This document shows positions 15,522 to 24,305 of a DNA stretch of 64,000 nucleotides, in pieces. The notes beneath the pieces were generated by a model, which was given only the letters and a program-made list of their open reading frames with translations, was not told the DNA's origin and ran no database searches. Origin of the DNA: CAZJBS01 sp964544475. GTDB lineage: Bacteria; CLD3; SB21. The first letter of the stretch is position 1. Each line of letters opens with the position of its first letter. The DNA is taken from assembly GCA_964544475.1 (NCBI GenBank), contig CAZJBS010000005.1, positions 124,001-188,000 of the forward strand, read 5' to 3'. Position numbers and translations under genes: made by a program.

Positions 15522-17417
15522 CTATGTCTCAGTCTTTTCAAACCTCATCAGGTTTAGACTGATCAATATTACGACTACAGTTACACCTACATCGGCGGAA
15601 ATTGCGACAACAAGATTGCTATAACCAAAACAAGCGAGAGCAATAAAGATCAACTTTATTGCTATAGCACCCACCGTGTTGATTTTGATCCTTTTCAGAG
15701 TTGCCTTTGACAAACGGATAAGGAATGGGATCAGTGATAGCTTATCATTCATCAAGGCGATATTTGCTGTTTCAATAGCCGTATCACTTCCGGCGGCTCC
15801 CATTGCAATACCAACGGTTGATCGAGCAAGTGCGGGTGCATCGTTTATTCCATCACCCACCATTGCAACATTTCGATATTGCAAAAGTAACTCTTCAATG
15901 CGTTTTGCCTTATCTTCGGGCAACAATCCACCGTAAATCTTCTTTATGCCCACTTGCGAGGCTATGTATTTTGCCGCTTTTTCACTGTCCCCAGTGAGCA
16001 TAACACATTTAATATTCAAGTTGGCGATTTCTTGCAAAGCTAATATGCTGTCAGGTTTGATTTCGTCGATTAGCCCAATGATACCCGCTACACCATCGCC
16101 AAAGCTAACGACAACGCTCGTTTTTCCTTCTTGTGAAAGACGTTCAACAATTCTTTCTGCTTCTTCGGTCACCGGCTGATGCTCTTTGATGAAACTCAGC
16201 TTGCCGATCAAAATCGTTTCATCTTCGCAAACAAGACAATCCGCTATGGTTCCCTTGCCTGCGACACTTTGAAACTTTTCGGTTTTGTGGGGTTCCCATC
16301 CTTCCCTAAGCGATGCTTCAACAATAGCCTCGGCGAGTGGGTGTTCGGAAAATATTTCTGCTCCGGCCGCGCAGGCAAGTAGCTCTTTTTTATCCGTTCC
16401 TCCTAAGGGTATCACATCGGAAACAACTGGCCTGCCATACGTGATCGTGCGCGTTTTATCTAAACCGATAGCTTCAATCTGTGCAAGAGCCTCAACATAC
16501 TTGCCCCCTTTGACCAAAGCCCCCCGTGCAGAAGCATTTCCAATAGCGGCGTAAATGGCGACGGGGGTAGAAATAACCAACGCGCAGGGACACGCTATCA
16601 CAAGCAAAGTAATAGCCTGCTGTAGCCACTGATCGAGCGGCCGTCCCAAGAGGAAAACAGGAATTGTGAAAAGTAGGGCCGCGAGCGTAATGATCGTGGG
16701 TGTATAATAACTGGAAAATTGCTGAATAAATTTTTGTGTTTCAGACTTGTTGGCCTGCGCTTGAAAAGTAAGGCGAATGATTTTCGAGAAGGTTGTGTCC
16801 GACGAGAGTTTCGTAGTTTGAACTTCGATGAATCCGTTTTTATTCAGAGTTCCCGCAAAAACCGTATCCCCTTCGTGTTTGTCCTTCGGAATGGGTTCGC
16901 CCGTAATGGCGGCTTCATCGACGGTTGTGCTTCCGAATACGATGGTACCGTCCAGCGGAATCGCATCTCCGGGTTTCACCCGTATGATAGAACCGACAGC
17001 AACGGTATCAATCGGGACATTCTCATTTCCGTTTTTTAGCATGGCCGTTTTTGGAGATTTGGAAACCAATTCATCTAAAGCGGATTTACTGGTCTTGATC
17101 CCTATTTCTTCCAACCTCTCGCTTAACGTGTAAAGAACTATGACCACTGCCGCTTCCGGATATTCACCAAGATAAAATGCCGCAATTACGGCAATAGACA
17201 TCAACAAGTTAATGCTACTAAACCTTAGTCTGGCAAGTGCCCTGATTCCGTTCCAAAGGACTCTGTAACCAACACCAAGAATGAATATCAGGAACACAAA
17301 CGGCGCATACGGCAAAGGTATGTGAATGTCAAAGAGTGATAGCATTTCCAACGAAATCACAAGCACAACCGCCGTAAGGAGAAGAACAAATTTTGTATCG
17401 TGAAAAAGTAGTTTCAT
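15522..17417 (-). CDS. Heavy-metal P1B-type ATPase without N-terminal metal-binding domain
   Basis: A 631-residue membrane pump. The membrane metal site Cys276-Pro-Cys278 (VIACPCALV), the TGEP loop (172-174), the HP motif (SEHPLAEA) and GDGINDAPAL are present. The phosphorylation site reads D320-KTRT instead of the usual DKTGT, a notable substitution, although the Asp and first Thr are kept. There is no soluble HMA domain at the N-terminus, which makes it shorter than CadA or ZntA. It would export soft divalent ions such as Zn, Cd, Pb or Hg from the cytosol. It lies about 95 nt from the CzcB gene on the same strand, so the two probably form one metal-resistance unit. Confidence 0.92.
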   Translation of the reverse strand: MKLLFHDTKFVLLLTAVVLVISLEMLSLFDIHIPLPYAPFVFLIFILGVGYRVLWNGIRALARLRFSSINLLMSIAVIAAFYLGEYPEAAVVIVLYTLSERLEEIGIKTSKSALDELVSKSPKTAMLKNGNENVPIDTVAVGSIIRVKPGDAIPLDGTIVFGSTTVDEAAITGEPIPKDKHEGDTVFAGTLNKNGFIEVQTTKLSSDTTFSKIIRLTFQAQANKSETQKFIQQFSSYYTPTIITLAALLFTIPVFLLGRPLDQWLQQAITLLVIACPCALVISTPVAIYAAIGNASARGALVKGGKYVEALAQIEAIGLDKTRTITYGRPVVSDVIPLGGTDKKELLACAAGAEIFSEHPLAEAIVEASLREGWEPHKTEKFQSVAGKGTIADCLVCEDETILIGKLSFIKEHQPVTEEAERIVERLSQEGKTSVVVSFGDGVAGIIGLIDEIKPDSILALQEIANLNIKCVMLTGDSEKAAKYIASQVGIKKIYGGLLPEDKAKRIEELLLQYRNVAMVGDGINDAPALARSTVGIAMGAAGSDTAIETANIALMNDKLSLIPFLIRLSKATLKRIKINTVGAIAIKLIFIALACFGYSNLVVAISADVGVTVVVILISLNLMRFEKTET

Positions 17418-17511
17418 GGATTCTCCTTCAAATGGAGGCCTATGCCGACTACAAAAGCCCGGTTGTAGTGAGCAATCGTGTAATGGATGATTATGGCCAT
17501 AATTTTCTATC

Positions 17512-18711
17512 TTAATGTTCTTCGCTTTCGCCTTCTTTTGTTTTTGACAGGAGAAAAAATGCCTCTTTAGTCACAATCTGAACCGAATCCCGCAGCTTCT
17601 CTACAGGTATGATTTCAATATAACCCAAATCAGTCACTCCGACTTTCACTTCTTTCATAGCAAAATGAAGCGAAGTATGCCCATCTTCGGTTTCCTCTTT
17701 TTCATTGGCTTTAGATTTTTCCTCTTCTGAAAGAACAAAAACAAATTCTCGTCCATCTGAACGCACAACCGCTTCCTCCGGTACGCACATGACTTTATTT
17801 TCACCGACATTGATAAGCGCGGTCACATACATGCCTTGAATGAGATTCATCTTATCACTGCCGGGTATTTCAGCGTGAATGGCGACGGACTTGGATTCAT
17901 TTTCGAAAGCCTTGCTGATCGAGAATATTCTACCCTTGATCCGAAGATTTCCCTGATTCGTCAGTGTAAAATCCACATTCTGGCCAATTTTGACCCTGAA
18001 TAAGTCTTTTTCATAAACAAACAAATCCACGTGAAGCTTGGTATTGTCAATGATTTCGAAGAGTGGTTTGGCGACTTCGGTCATCGTACCGATCTTTGCA
18101 TTAATAGCGGCAACATATCCATCTATAGGCGCGTTCATACTCAAAGTCCTCACGAATGAGCCTTGTGTGAGATCGTCACCCGATAGCCCCAGCAATTCCA
18201 ACTGTTTTTCCAACGATTGAAGACGGGCTTTTTCAGAGAAATAATTAGCTTCCGTCTGTTGAAAAGTTTTGACGGTGCCTGCATTATCTTTTTGAAGTTC
18301 CATTTGCCGTTCGTATTCTTTTGTAAGAAACCCGTAATTACTCTTTGTCGTCAGGAAGTCTTCTTGCAATTTGAGATAATCCGGATGCTCAAGCGAAGCC
18401 AAAGTCTGACCGCGTCTCACATAATCGCCCACGTTAACAGAGATAGATTTCACAACACCACCTATGTAAGACGTAACACTTGCCTGATTTTGCGGCGGAA
18501 CTTTCAAGTAGCCGCTCACGCGAACCACATCTTTGAGGTTTTTCTGCTCAATCGGGCCTAACCGCATGCCGACGGTTTTGAATTGTTCCTCGGTAATTTC
18601 GATGACTCCCTTTTTCTCTTCGTGAGATTCTTTTTTTTCTTCGGCATTTTGTTTACCGCAACCAAATAAGAAAAACGTTAATATGCCTATTGATAAAATC
18701 GATTTCATCAT
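17512..18711 (-). CDS. czcB: RND efflux periplasmic adaptor, CzcB-type
   Basis: A lipoprotein of about 399 residues: the ATG at 18709-18711 follows GGAG and gives a signal ending FLFGC, with lipid-bearing Cys. The membrane-fusion-protein body has the biotinyl-lipoyl hairpin (GYLKVP, then RGQTLASLEHPDY), a coiled-coil hairpin and beta-barrel segments. It bridges the inner-membrane pump CzcA and the outer-membrane channel CzcC in the periplasm. It starts 1 nt after the czcC stop. The His/Glu-rich N-terminus (EEKKESHEEKKG) may bind metal. Confidence 0.9.
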   Translation of the reverse strand: MMKSILSIGILTFFLFGCGKQNAEEKKESHEEKKGVIEITEEQFKTVGMRLGPIEQKNLKDVVRVSGYLKVPPQNQASVTSYIGGVVKSISVNVGDYVRRGQTLASLEHPDYLKLQEDFLTTKSNYGFLTKEYERQMELQKDNAGTVKTFQQTEANYFSEKARLQSLEKQLELLGLSGDDLTQGSFVRTLSMNAPIDGYVAAINAKIGTMTEVAKPLFEIIDNTKLHVDLFVYEKDLFRVKIGQNVDFTLTNQGNLRIKGRIFSISKAFENESKSVAIHAEIPGSDKMNLIQGMYVTALINVGENKVMCVPEEAVVRSDGREFVFVLSEEEKSKANEKEETEDGHTSLHFAMKEVKVGVTDLGYIEIIPVEKLRDSVQIVTKEAFFLLSKTKEGESEEH

Positions 18712-18712
18712 G

Positions 18713-19912
18713 TTATTCTCCACAAATAAATTCCAATTGAAAAATTGTTTTGTTGTGTTCAAACAAACTCCCAAAGTAGTTCGTCTGAATGTCCAAAGCT
18801 TGATTCAAGTTTAATAAATATTCAAAGTAACCAATCTCGCCCGTTTGATAAGCCTTCGCCGAAGCCAACCGCAGTTGCTTCACCTGCTCAAGTCCTGTAG
18901 ATTCGTAGTAATCCAAAGCCGCTTCCAACTGGCTAAGTCGTAATTTGAGAGATTCAAATTCGGTATTGACCTTCTTCATTGTGTCTTCAAGTTCTTTTTC
19001 TGCAATTCGCATTTGCAGAGTTGTTGCCTGCTTTTGTCCCACTTGAGGAAATAGCCAAATTGGAAAACTGAAGCCTATTTCATAAGCCTGAAAGCCTTTG
19101 AAGCCGTCAATTCGTTGAGTAGAATATCCGATAGAGACATCCGGCAGGAATTGTTGTTGTGCCAGTGAATTGGATGACTTAGCTCTCTCTACAAACGCTC
19201 TTTGAACATTCACAAAAGGACTGGTTTCGGAACCGTCCTTCTTCGAATTCCACTTCATGCGTGATGGCGTACCGGTAACCTTCACAGTACTGCCTACAAG
19301 TTTTTCGAGTTCCAATTCAGCCGATTGAACGGCAGCTTCCGAACTTCTTTTGAGCAATACAATTTCCTGATACTTTGCTTTTGCGGATAGCTGCTCCAGG
19401 TAGGAACTCTCTCCTGTTTTATAACGTGTTTCGGAGGCTAATAAATAATTTTTGTATAGGCTGTCCTGCTGAGTAAGAAGCCGTAGTCTTTCCTTCTCAA
19501 TCAAAACTCGGTTAAAAGCCTCTTTCACATCGCGCACTAACTCTGTGCGCTGTAAATCAAATTCCTTTTGGGCCAAGAGCACACTAGTGCCAGCGAGATT
19601 TTTTTTTGAAAAGTAGGTCGTTGGAAATGAAATCGTCTGGCGTATGGTAAGTTTCTTATTGCCGGGAAAGTTTGGTTTATATTCCTCGTGTTCATAAGTC
19701 AGTTCCGTCCTGCCAAAATCAATTGCGGTTTTTTGCAAAACGGCCTGCTGATCGACCTTATACCCGGCCGCCTGCACTCCCGGATTATTTTTTATAGCCA
19801 GTTGAACGGCTTCTTCCATAGTAATGGCTTCTTGTGCGGACGTGTTCTGCCAAGACAGGCATACAAAAAGGCCTATTACAAAAGTTATCTTTAAATAATG
19901 ATGTTTTATCAT
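18713..19912 (-). CDS. czcC: Outer-membrane efflux channel, TolC/CzcC family
   Basis: A 399-residue protein with a signal peptide ending NTSAQ and the TolC-family start EAITMEEAVQLAIKNNPGVQ. It has long coiled-coil helices in two internal repeats (one ending near LEKLVG, a second near LNLNQAL). It forms the trimeric outer-membrane exit duct of the metal efflux pump. It lies between czcA and czcB in one operon. The family call is sure; the CzcC role comes from its neighbours. Confidence 0.92.
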   Translation of the reverse strand: MIKHHYLKITFVIGLFVCLSWQNTSAQEAITMEEAVQLAIKNNPGVQAAGYKVDQQAVLQKTAIDFGRTELTYEHEEYKPNFPGNKKLTIRQTISFPTTYFSKKNLAGTSVLLAQKEFDLQRTELVRDVKEAFNRVLIEKERLRLLTQQDSLYKNYLLASETRYKTGESSYLEQLSAKAKYQEIVLLKRSSEAAVQSAELELEKLVGSTVKVTGTPSRMKWNSKKDGSETSPFVNVQRAFVERAKSSNSLAQQQFLPDVSIGYSTQRIDGFKGFQAYEIGFSFPIWLFPQVGQKQATTLQMRIAEKELEDTMKKVNTEFESLKLRLSQLEAALDYYESTGLEQVKQLRLASAKAYQTGEIGYFEYLLNLNQALDIQTNYFGSLFEHNKTIFQLEFICGE

Positions 19913-19929
19913 AACTCACTTTCTGATGT

Positions 19930-22900
19930 TTATTCTACAGGTAGTCGAAATTTCTTGCCGTCAGCGAACATGGTGTAAAGGACCGGCAACACTACGAGCG
20001 TCAAGAGTGTTGCAGAAATCAATCCACCAATAACAACCGTTGCGAGCGGCTTTTGAACTTCTGCGCCTGCGGAGGTCGAAATCGCCATTGGCAAAAATCC
20101 TAGTGACGCAACGGCGGCCGTCATGACCACAGGCCTTAAGCGTACAGCCGTGCCTTTAAGCACTCTTTCAATTACGTCCTTCACTCCTTCTCGTTCGAGA
20201 TGATTGAAGTAGCTGATAAGCACAATCCCATTCAGTACAGCCACGCCAAAGAGCGCAATAAATCCAACGCCTGCCGAAATACTAAAAGGCATATCCCTTA
20301 TCCAGAGAGCCAGTACGCCGCCAATGGCTGAAAGCGGAATCGCCGTGTAGATAAGAAGTGTTTCTTTGATGGAATGAAAGGCAAAAAAGAGCAATAGAAA
20401 TATCAATCCAAGCGCGGCAGGTACGGCGATAGCAAGCCTTGATTTAGCTGCTAAGAGGTTCTCAAATTGCCCGCCATAAGTAACATGGTAACCCGGAGGA
20501 AGATGGAGTTCTTTATCAAGCTTTTCCTGAATCTCTTCAACAACGGATTCCACGTCTCTGCCACGTACATTGAAGCCGACGAATATTCGTCGCTGGGTAT
20601 TATCGCGGGAAATTTGAGCGGGGCCTTCTTTCAATTGTACGTCGGCGACCTGGCTGAGCGGTACTTTAAATCCGGTAGGTAAATTGATGTACAAATTCCG
20701 GACATCGTCTAAGTTCTGTCGGTAGTCCTTATCTAACCTGACAACGAGATCAAACCGCTTTTCGCCCTCATAAACCGAACCGGCCACTTCACCGGCAAAT
20801 GCTATTTTGATGATTTTGTTGATTTCAGAAATCATAAGCCCATATTGGGCGATTTTGTCGCGTTTGTATTCGACAGTTATCTGTGGCAACCCCGTAACTT
20901 TTTCAACTACCGGCGTTTCAATACCCTCAATCGGGGCGATAAGGCGCGCAACTTCATTGGCCAATTCTGTTAGTTTGTCAAGATCATCGCCATAGATTTT
21001 TACGGCTACGTCTTGACGGATTCCTGTCATGAGTTCATTGAAACGCATTTGAATAGGCTGTGTCATTTCAAACATGACGCCGGGAATAACCGACAGAGCC
21101 TCTTCCATTTTTTCCTGCAATTCTTCACGAGACGATGCGGAAGTCCACTCGCTTTTGTCTTTTAGGGCGACCATCAGATCGCTCCGTTCAATAGGCATGG
21201 GATCGGTCGGAATTTCCGCGCTGCCGATACGTGAAACCACGTGAACGACTTCCGGGAATTGTTCCTTTAGAATTTTCTCGGCCTGATTGCATACTTTAAC
21301 GGACTGGCTCAAAGAACTTCCCTGCATGAGGGCCGTTTCAACCGCAAAATCACCTTCTTCTAAGGTGGGAATAAACTCACCACCCATATTCCAAAAAAAG
21401 CCAAAACTGATTGCAAAAAGTACGATGGCCATGCCAACAATATTCTTCCTGTGACCCAACGCCCAATGAATGGTGGGCTTGTAAAAACGATGCAGGATCG
21501 ACATGATGGAATCGGCAATGTTCTTTTTGTGGTCTGTTTTCTTACTCAATGCCAACGCGGACATCATAGGTATATACGTGAGCGAAAGAATGAACGCCCC
21601 TAAAATTGCAAAGCTCACGGTCTGAGCCATCGGTCTGAACATCTTGCCTTCGATTCCGACTAGCACCAGAATCGGTAAATACACGATGAAGATAATGATC
21701 TGGCCAAATGAAGCCGAGGTCATCATTTGACGGGCACTCAGGTGCACTTCATCATCCATTTGGTTTTGTGTCATGCCGCCAAGATATTTTTCATTTCCGG
21801 TAATGCTGTGAATAATGCTTTCGACAATTATCACCGCACCGTCAACGATCAGCCCGAAGTCAATGGCTCCCAAACTCATTAGGTTACCAGAAACGCCAAA
21901 GAGATTCATCAAACCGACGGCAAATAACATGGAAAGTGGAATAACTGACGCAACAACGAAGCCGGCGCGCATATTACCGAGCAAAAGAACAAGAACAAAA
22001 ACAACGATCAAACCACCTTCAATCAGGTTGGTTGACACCGTGCCCATTGCTTTATTCACAAGCGCAGTACGATCGATGTAAGGCTCGATCACCACACCTT
22101 CAGGTAAAGACTTTTGAATCTTTTCGATGCGTTCTTTGACGTTCTTAATGACTTCCGATGAGTTTTCGCCTTTTAGCATCAAAACAATTCCCGCCACGAC
22201 TTCGCCTTGTCCGTCACGTGAAACCGCACCATAACGTAACGCATGAGCGTATTGGACAGTCGCCACATCTTTAATAAGCAATGGAATCCCGTTGACATTT
22301 TTTATGACCACTTTTTCAAGGTCTTCCAGCGAGCTGACAATACCTAAACCGCGAATAAAATAAGCGTTGGGGCCTTTTTCAATGTAAGCACCACCTGTGT
22401 TTTCATTGTTATGCTCCAATACCTCGAAAATTTCTGTAAAAGAAACATTCATATTATTGAGAGCTTCCGGGCGGATTGAAATTTCGTACTGTTTCAAATA
22501 ACCGCCCCATCCGCTTACTTCTGCAACGCCGGGTGTACCGGATAGCTGTCGTTTGACAATCCAATCTTGAATTGTGCGCAATTCCATAGCCGAATACTTA
22601 TCTTCGTACCCGGGTTTTGCATGAAGCACATAGTGATAAATTTCTCCAAGGCCAGTGGTAATCGGTGCAAGCTCCGGTGTGCCAACGCCCTTTGGAATTT
22701 GATCTTCTGCTTCTTTGAGCCGTTCACCCACGAGTTGACGGGCTTTGTAAATATCTACTTCATCTTTAAAGACAACGGTGATGACGGAAATCCCAAAACG
22801 TGAAATAGAACGAAGCTCTATAACATCCGGGATTGTGGCCATTGCCAGTTCAATCGGGGCGGTTATGAATCGTTCCGTTTCCTGCGCTGCCAGCGTAGGC

Positions 22901-23058
22901 GCAAGTGTAATGACCTGAACTTGATTGTTGGTAATGTCCGGGACAGCATCTATGGGTAATTGTTTAAGTGAGTAAAGCCCCCAGGCGACTAAAAATACCG
23001 TAAAGAGCCCTATAACGAGCTTATGACGGATGGAAAAGCCGATAATACGATCTATCAT
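19930..23058 (-). CDS. czcA: Heavy-metal RND efflux pump, CzcA-type
   Basis: A 1042-residue HME-RND proton antiporter with 12 membrane segments and two periplasmic loops. The fourth membrane helix reads GAIDFGLIVDGAVIIVES and keeps the Asp, Asp and Glu residues typical of divalent-cation pumps of the CzcA group; the copper/silver CusA helix differs here. Zn, Co, Cd or Ni export is therefore more likely than copper. It is the first gene of the czcABC-like unit (order here A, C, B, then the P-type ATPase) and has a typical length. Confidence 0.94.
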   Translation of the reverse strand: MIDRIIGFSIRHKLVIGLFTVFLVAWGLYSLKQLPIDAVPDITNNQVQVITLAPTLAAQETERFITAPIELAMATIPDVIELRSISRFGISVITVVFKDEVDIYKARQLVGERLKEAEDQIPKGVGTPELAPITTGLGEIYHYVLHAKPGYEDKYSAMELRTIQDWIVKRQLSGTPGVAEVSGWGGYLKQYEISIRPEALNNMNVSFTEIFEVLEHNNENTGGAYIEKGPNAYFIRGLGIVSSLEDLEKVVIKNVNGIPLLIKDVATVQYAHALRYGAVSRDGQGEVVAGIVLMLKGENSSEVIKNVKERIEKIQKSLPEGVVIEPYIDRTALVNKAMGTVSTNLIEGGLIVVFVLVLLLGNMRAGFVVASVIPLSMLFAVGLMNLFGVSGNLMSLGAIDFGLIVDGAVIIVESIIHSITGNEKYLGGMTQNQMDDEVHLSARQMMTSASFGQIIIFIVYLPILVLVGIEGKMFRPMAQTVSFAILGAFILSLTYIPMMSALALSKKTDHKKNIADSIMSILHRFYKPTIHWALGHRKNIVGMAIVLFAISFGFFWNMGGEFIPTLEEGDFAVETALMQGSSLSQSVKVCNQAEKILKEQFPEVVHVVSRIGSAEIPTDPMPIERSDLMVALKDKSEWTSASSREELQEKMEEALSVIPGVMFEMTQPIQMRFNELMTGIRQDVAVKIYGDDLDKLTELANEVARLIAPIEGIETPVVEKVTGLPQITVEYKRDKIAQYGLMISEINKIIKIAFAGEVAGSVYEGEKRFDLVVRLDKDYRQNLDDVRNLYINLPTGFKVPLSQVADVQLKEGPAQISRDNTQRRIFVGFNVRGRDVESVVEEIQEKLDKELHLPPGYHVTYGGQFENLLAAKSRLAIAVPAALGLIFLLLFFAFHSIKETLLIYTAIPLSAIGGVLALWIRDMPFSISAGVGFIALFGVAVLNGIVLISYFNHLEREGVKDVIERVLKGTAVRLRPVVMTAAVASLGFLPMAISTSAGAEVQKPLATVVIGGLISATLLTLVVLPVLYTMFADGKKFRLPVE

Positions 23059-23280
23059 AAATTCTTTCCGATTATTTCAAATGATGTTTGTAATAATGCA
23101 TCGCACGGCCAATAAGTGTGGCAATAAGTATTAGGCAAATTACCGCAAGCAACAGCAATTTAAGAATGGCATAAACCGTGAGAGGCTTTCTCTTTTCTTT
23201 TTTGATAGAGAAATCTCCAAAAAACGAGTTAACGTTTTTCTGAAAAAACGAACGCTAAATTTAGTTTGGGCAGGAAGAGA

Positions 23281-23589
23281 TCAGGACTTAGGCGGTTGCC
23301 AGTGGGAAAAAGTGAAGAGCGGGTTGAGTGTGTAGGAGTCTTGGCGGAATAGCCGGGAAGATTCGGCCAATAACATGACATTGATTTTGGCCAAGGGGAT
23401 AAATTGATGGCCGCAACAGTTGCACAAACAAAAGGTCGAACACTGATCGGAATTTGACTCGTCAGCCTTATTGTCAAGTTTTTGAATCGTGTGAAGGCGG
23501 GAACCATCGGACTGAAATGCCCGGTCCTTACATGGCCACACGGCCAATGAAAAAAGATAAAAAACTATTAAGGTTCTACTCAGTGTCAT
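23281..23589 (-). CDS. Small Cys-rich secreted protein, DUF6660-like
   Basis: A 102-residue protein with a signal peptide (MTLSRTLIVFYLFSLAVWPC) and a compact cysteine cluster CSTFCLCNCCGHQF. By recall this matches the DUF6660 family found beside metal-efflux operons in Bacteroidota; I could not check. The cysteines and following His suggest periplasmic metal binding or sensing. It stands upstream of czcA on the same strand, separated by 222 nt, and is probably the first gene of the operon. Confidence 0.7.
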   Translation of the reverse strand: MTLSRTLIVFYLFSLAVWPCKDRAFQSDGSRLHTIQKLDNKADESNSDQCSTFCLCNCCGHQFIPLAKINVMLLAESSRLFRQDSYTLNPLFTFSHWQPPKS

Positions 23590-23716
23590 AACGCATATTT
23601 AGTGAAAGAGATCGAAAATTGCAAGCGATAGTTTCGCCTGACAATTGAGGCTAAATCAGAGGCAAACTCTTAGGTTCAAAGAATCCTGAAATATGCGTTT
23701 TGGGCGTTGAACTCTA

Positions 23717-24295
23717 TCATTGTTTTTGGTTTAAGTACGTATTCAACACTTCGCGTGCAAAATAATAACCACGGTCCTTTGATCGTTGCCAGAGAATAAC
23801 TAAAATGAATGAAACTCCAATTATTTCGGAAAAATTGAACGACCTTTTCCAAAAGAGAAAACCTGAACAAATGATAGCGGCTGTTAGTATTGTTCTCGAA
23901 AAGCCAAATGAGGCATTGAAGTCTTGTACTCTTGATTTCTCATTACTAGCCGTCAACCTGAGCGCAATTTTAAAGATTTCATCATTTGAAGCGGATTCTT
24001 TTTTGATTTCATCTCTAAGTAGTCGCTTTGCTTTTTCGAACTCATAAAACTTTACTTTTCTCGTGCCTTTGCCATCCAACAGCCTATTAGATGGTGAACC
24101 TCCCCAAGACCAATAGAAAAAGCTTTCAGACCAGCTACTAACAGCATTAACAAGATAACCGACACAATAGGCCAAAGCCAATGCCGGTACCGCATCCACT
24201 TCATTATATGGCACATCGAAAGCGTACAAACCTACGCCATATACGATGACACCGGGAACCAAGTGTGACAGTAAATCGTAGTATTTAAAGTTCAT
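23717..24295 (-). CDS. Membrane protein of the ubiquitin-like cassette
   Basis: A 192-residue protein starting MNFKYYDLLSHLVPGVIVYG, with two hydrophobic segments near the N-terminus (about 10-30 and 38-60) and two near the C-terminus (about 135-170), separated by a charged cytosolic stretch. I do not know a function; similar short membrane proteins recur in defence islands. It starts 11 nt after the E2-E1-JAB stop and so is the last gene of that operon. It may be the membrane effector or anchor of the system. Confidence 0.75.
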   Translation of the reverse strand: MNFKYYDLLSHLVPGVIVYGVGLYAFDVPYNEVDAVPALALAYCVGYLVNAVSSWSESFFYWSWGGSPSNRLLDGKGTRKVKFYEFEKAKRLLRDEIKKESASNDEIFKIALRLTASNEKSRVQDFNASFGFSRTILTAAIICSGFLFWKRSFNFSEIIGVSFILVILWQRSKDRGYYFAREVLNTYLNQKQ

Positions 24296-24305
24296 AGTTT
24301 GTTTC

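Noticed and set aside
23072..23251. Frame ending before czcA that encodes a basic stretch and one hydrophobic helix (LKLLLLAVICLILIATL)
   Set aside because: It looks like a small membrane protein of the efflux operon, but no ATG, GTG or TTG start exists in frame before a TAG; possibly a remnant or unusual start.
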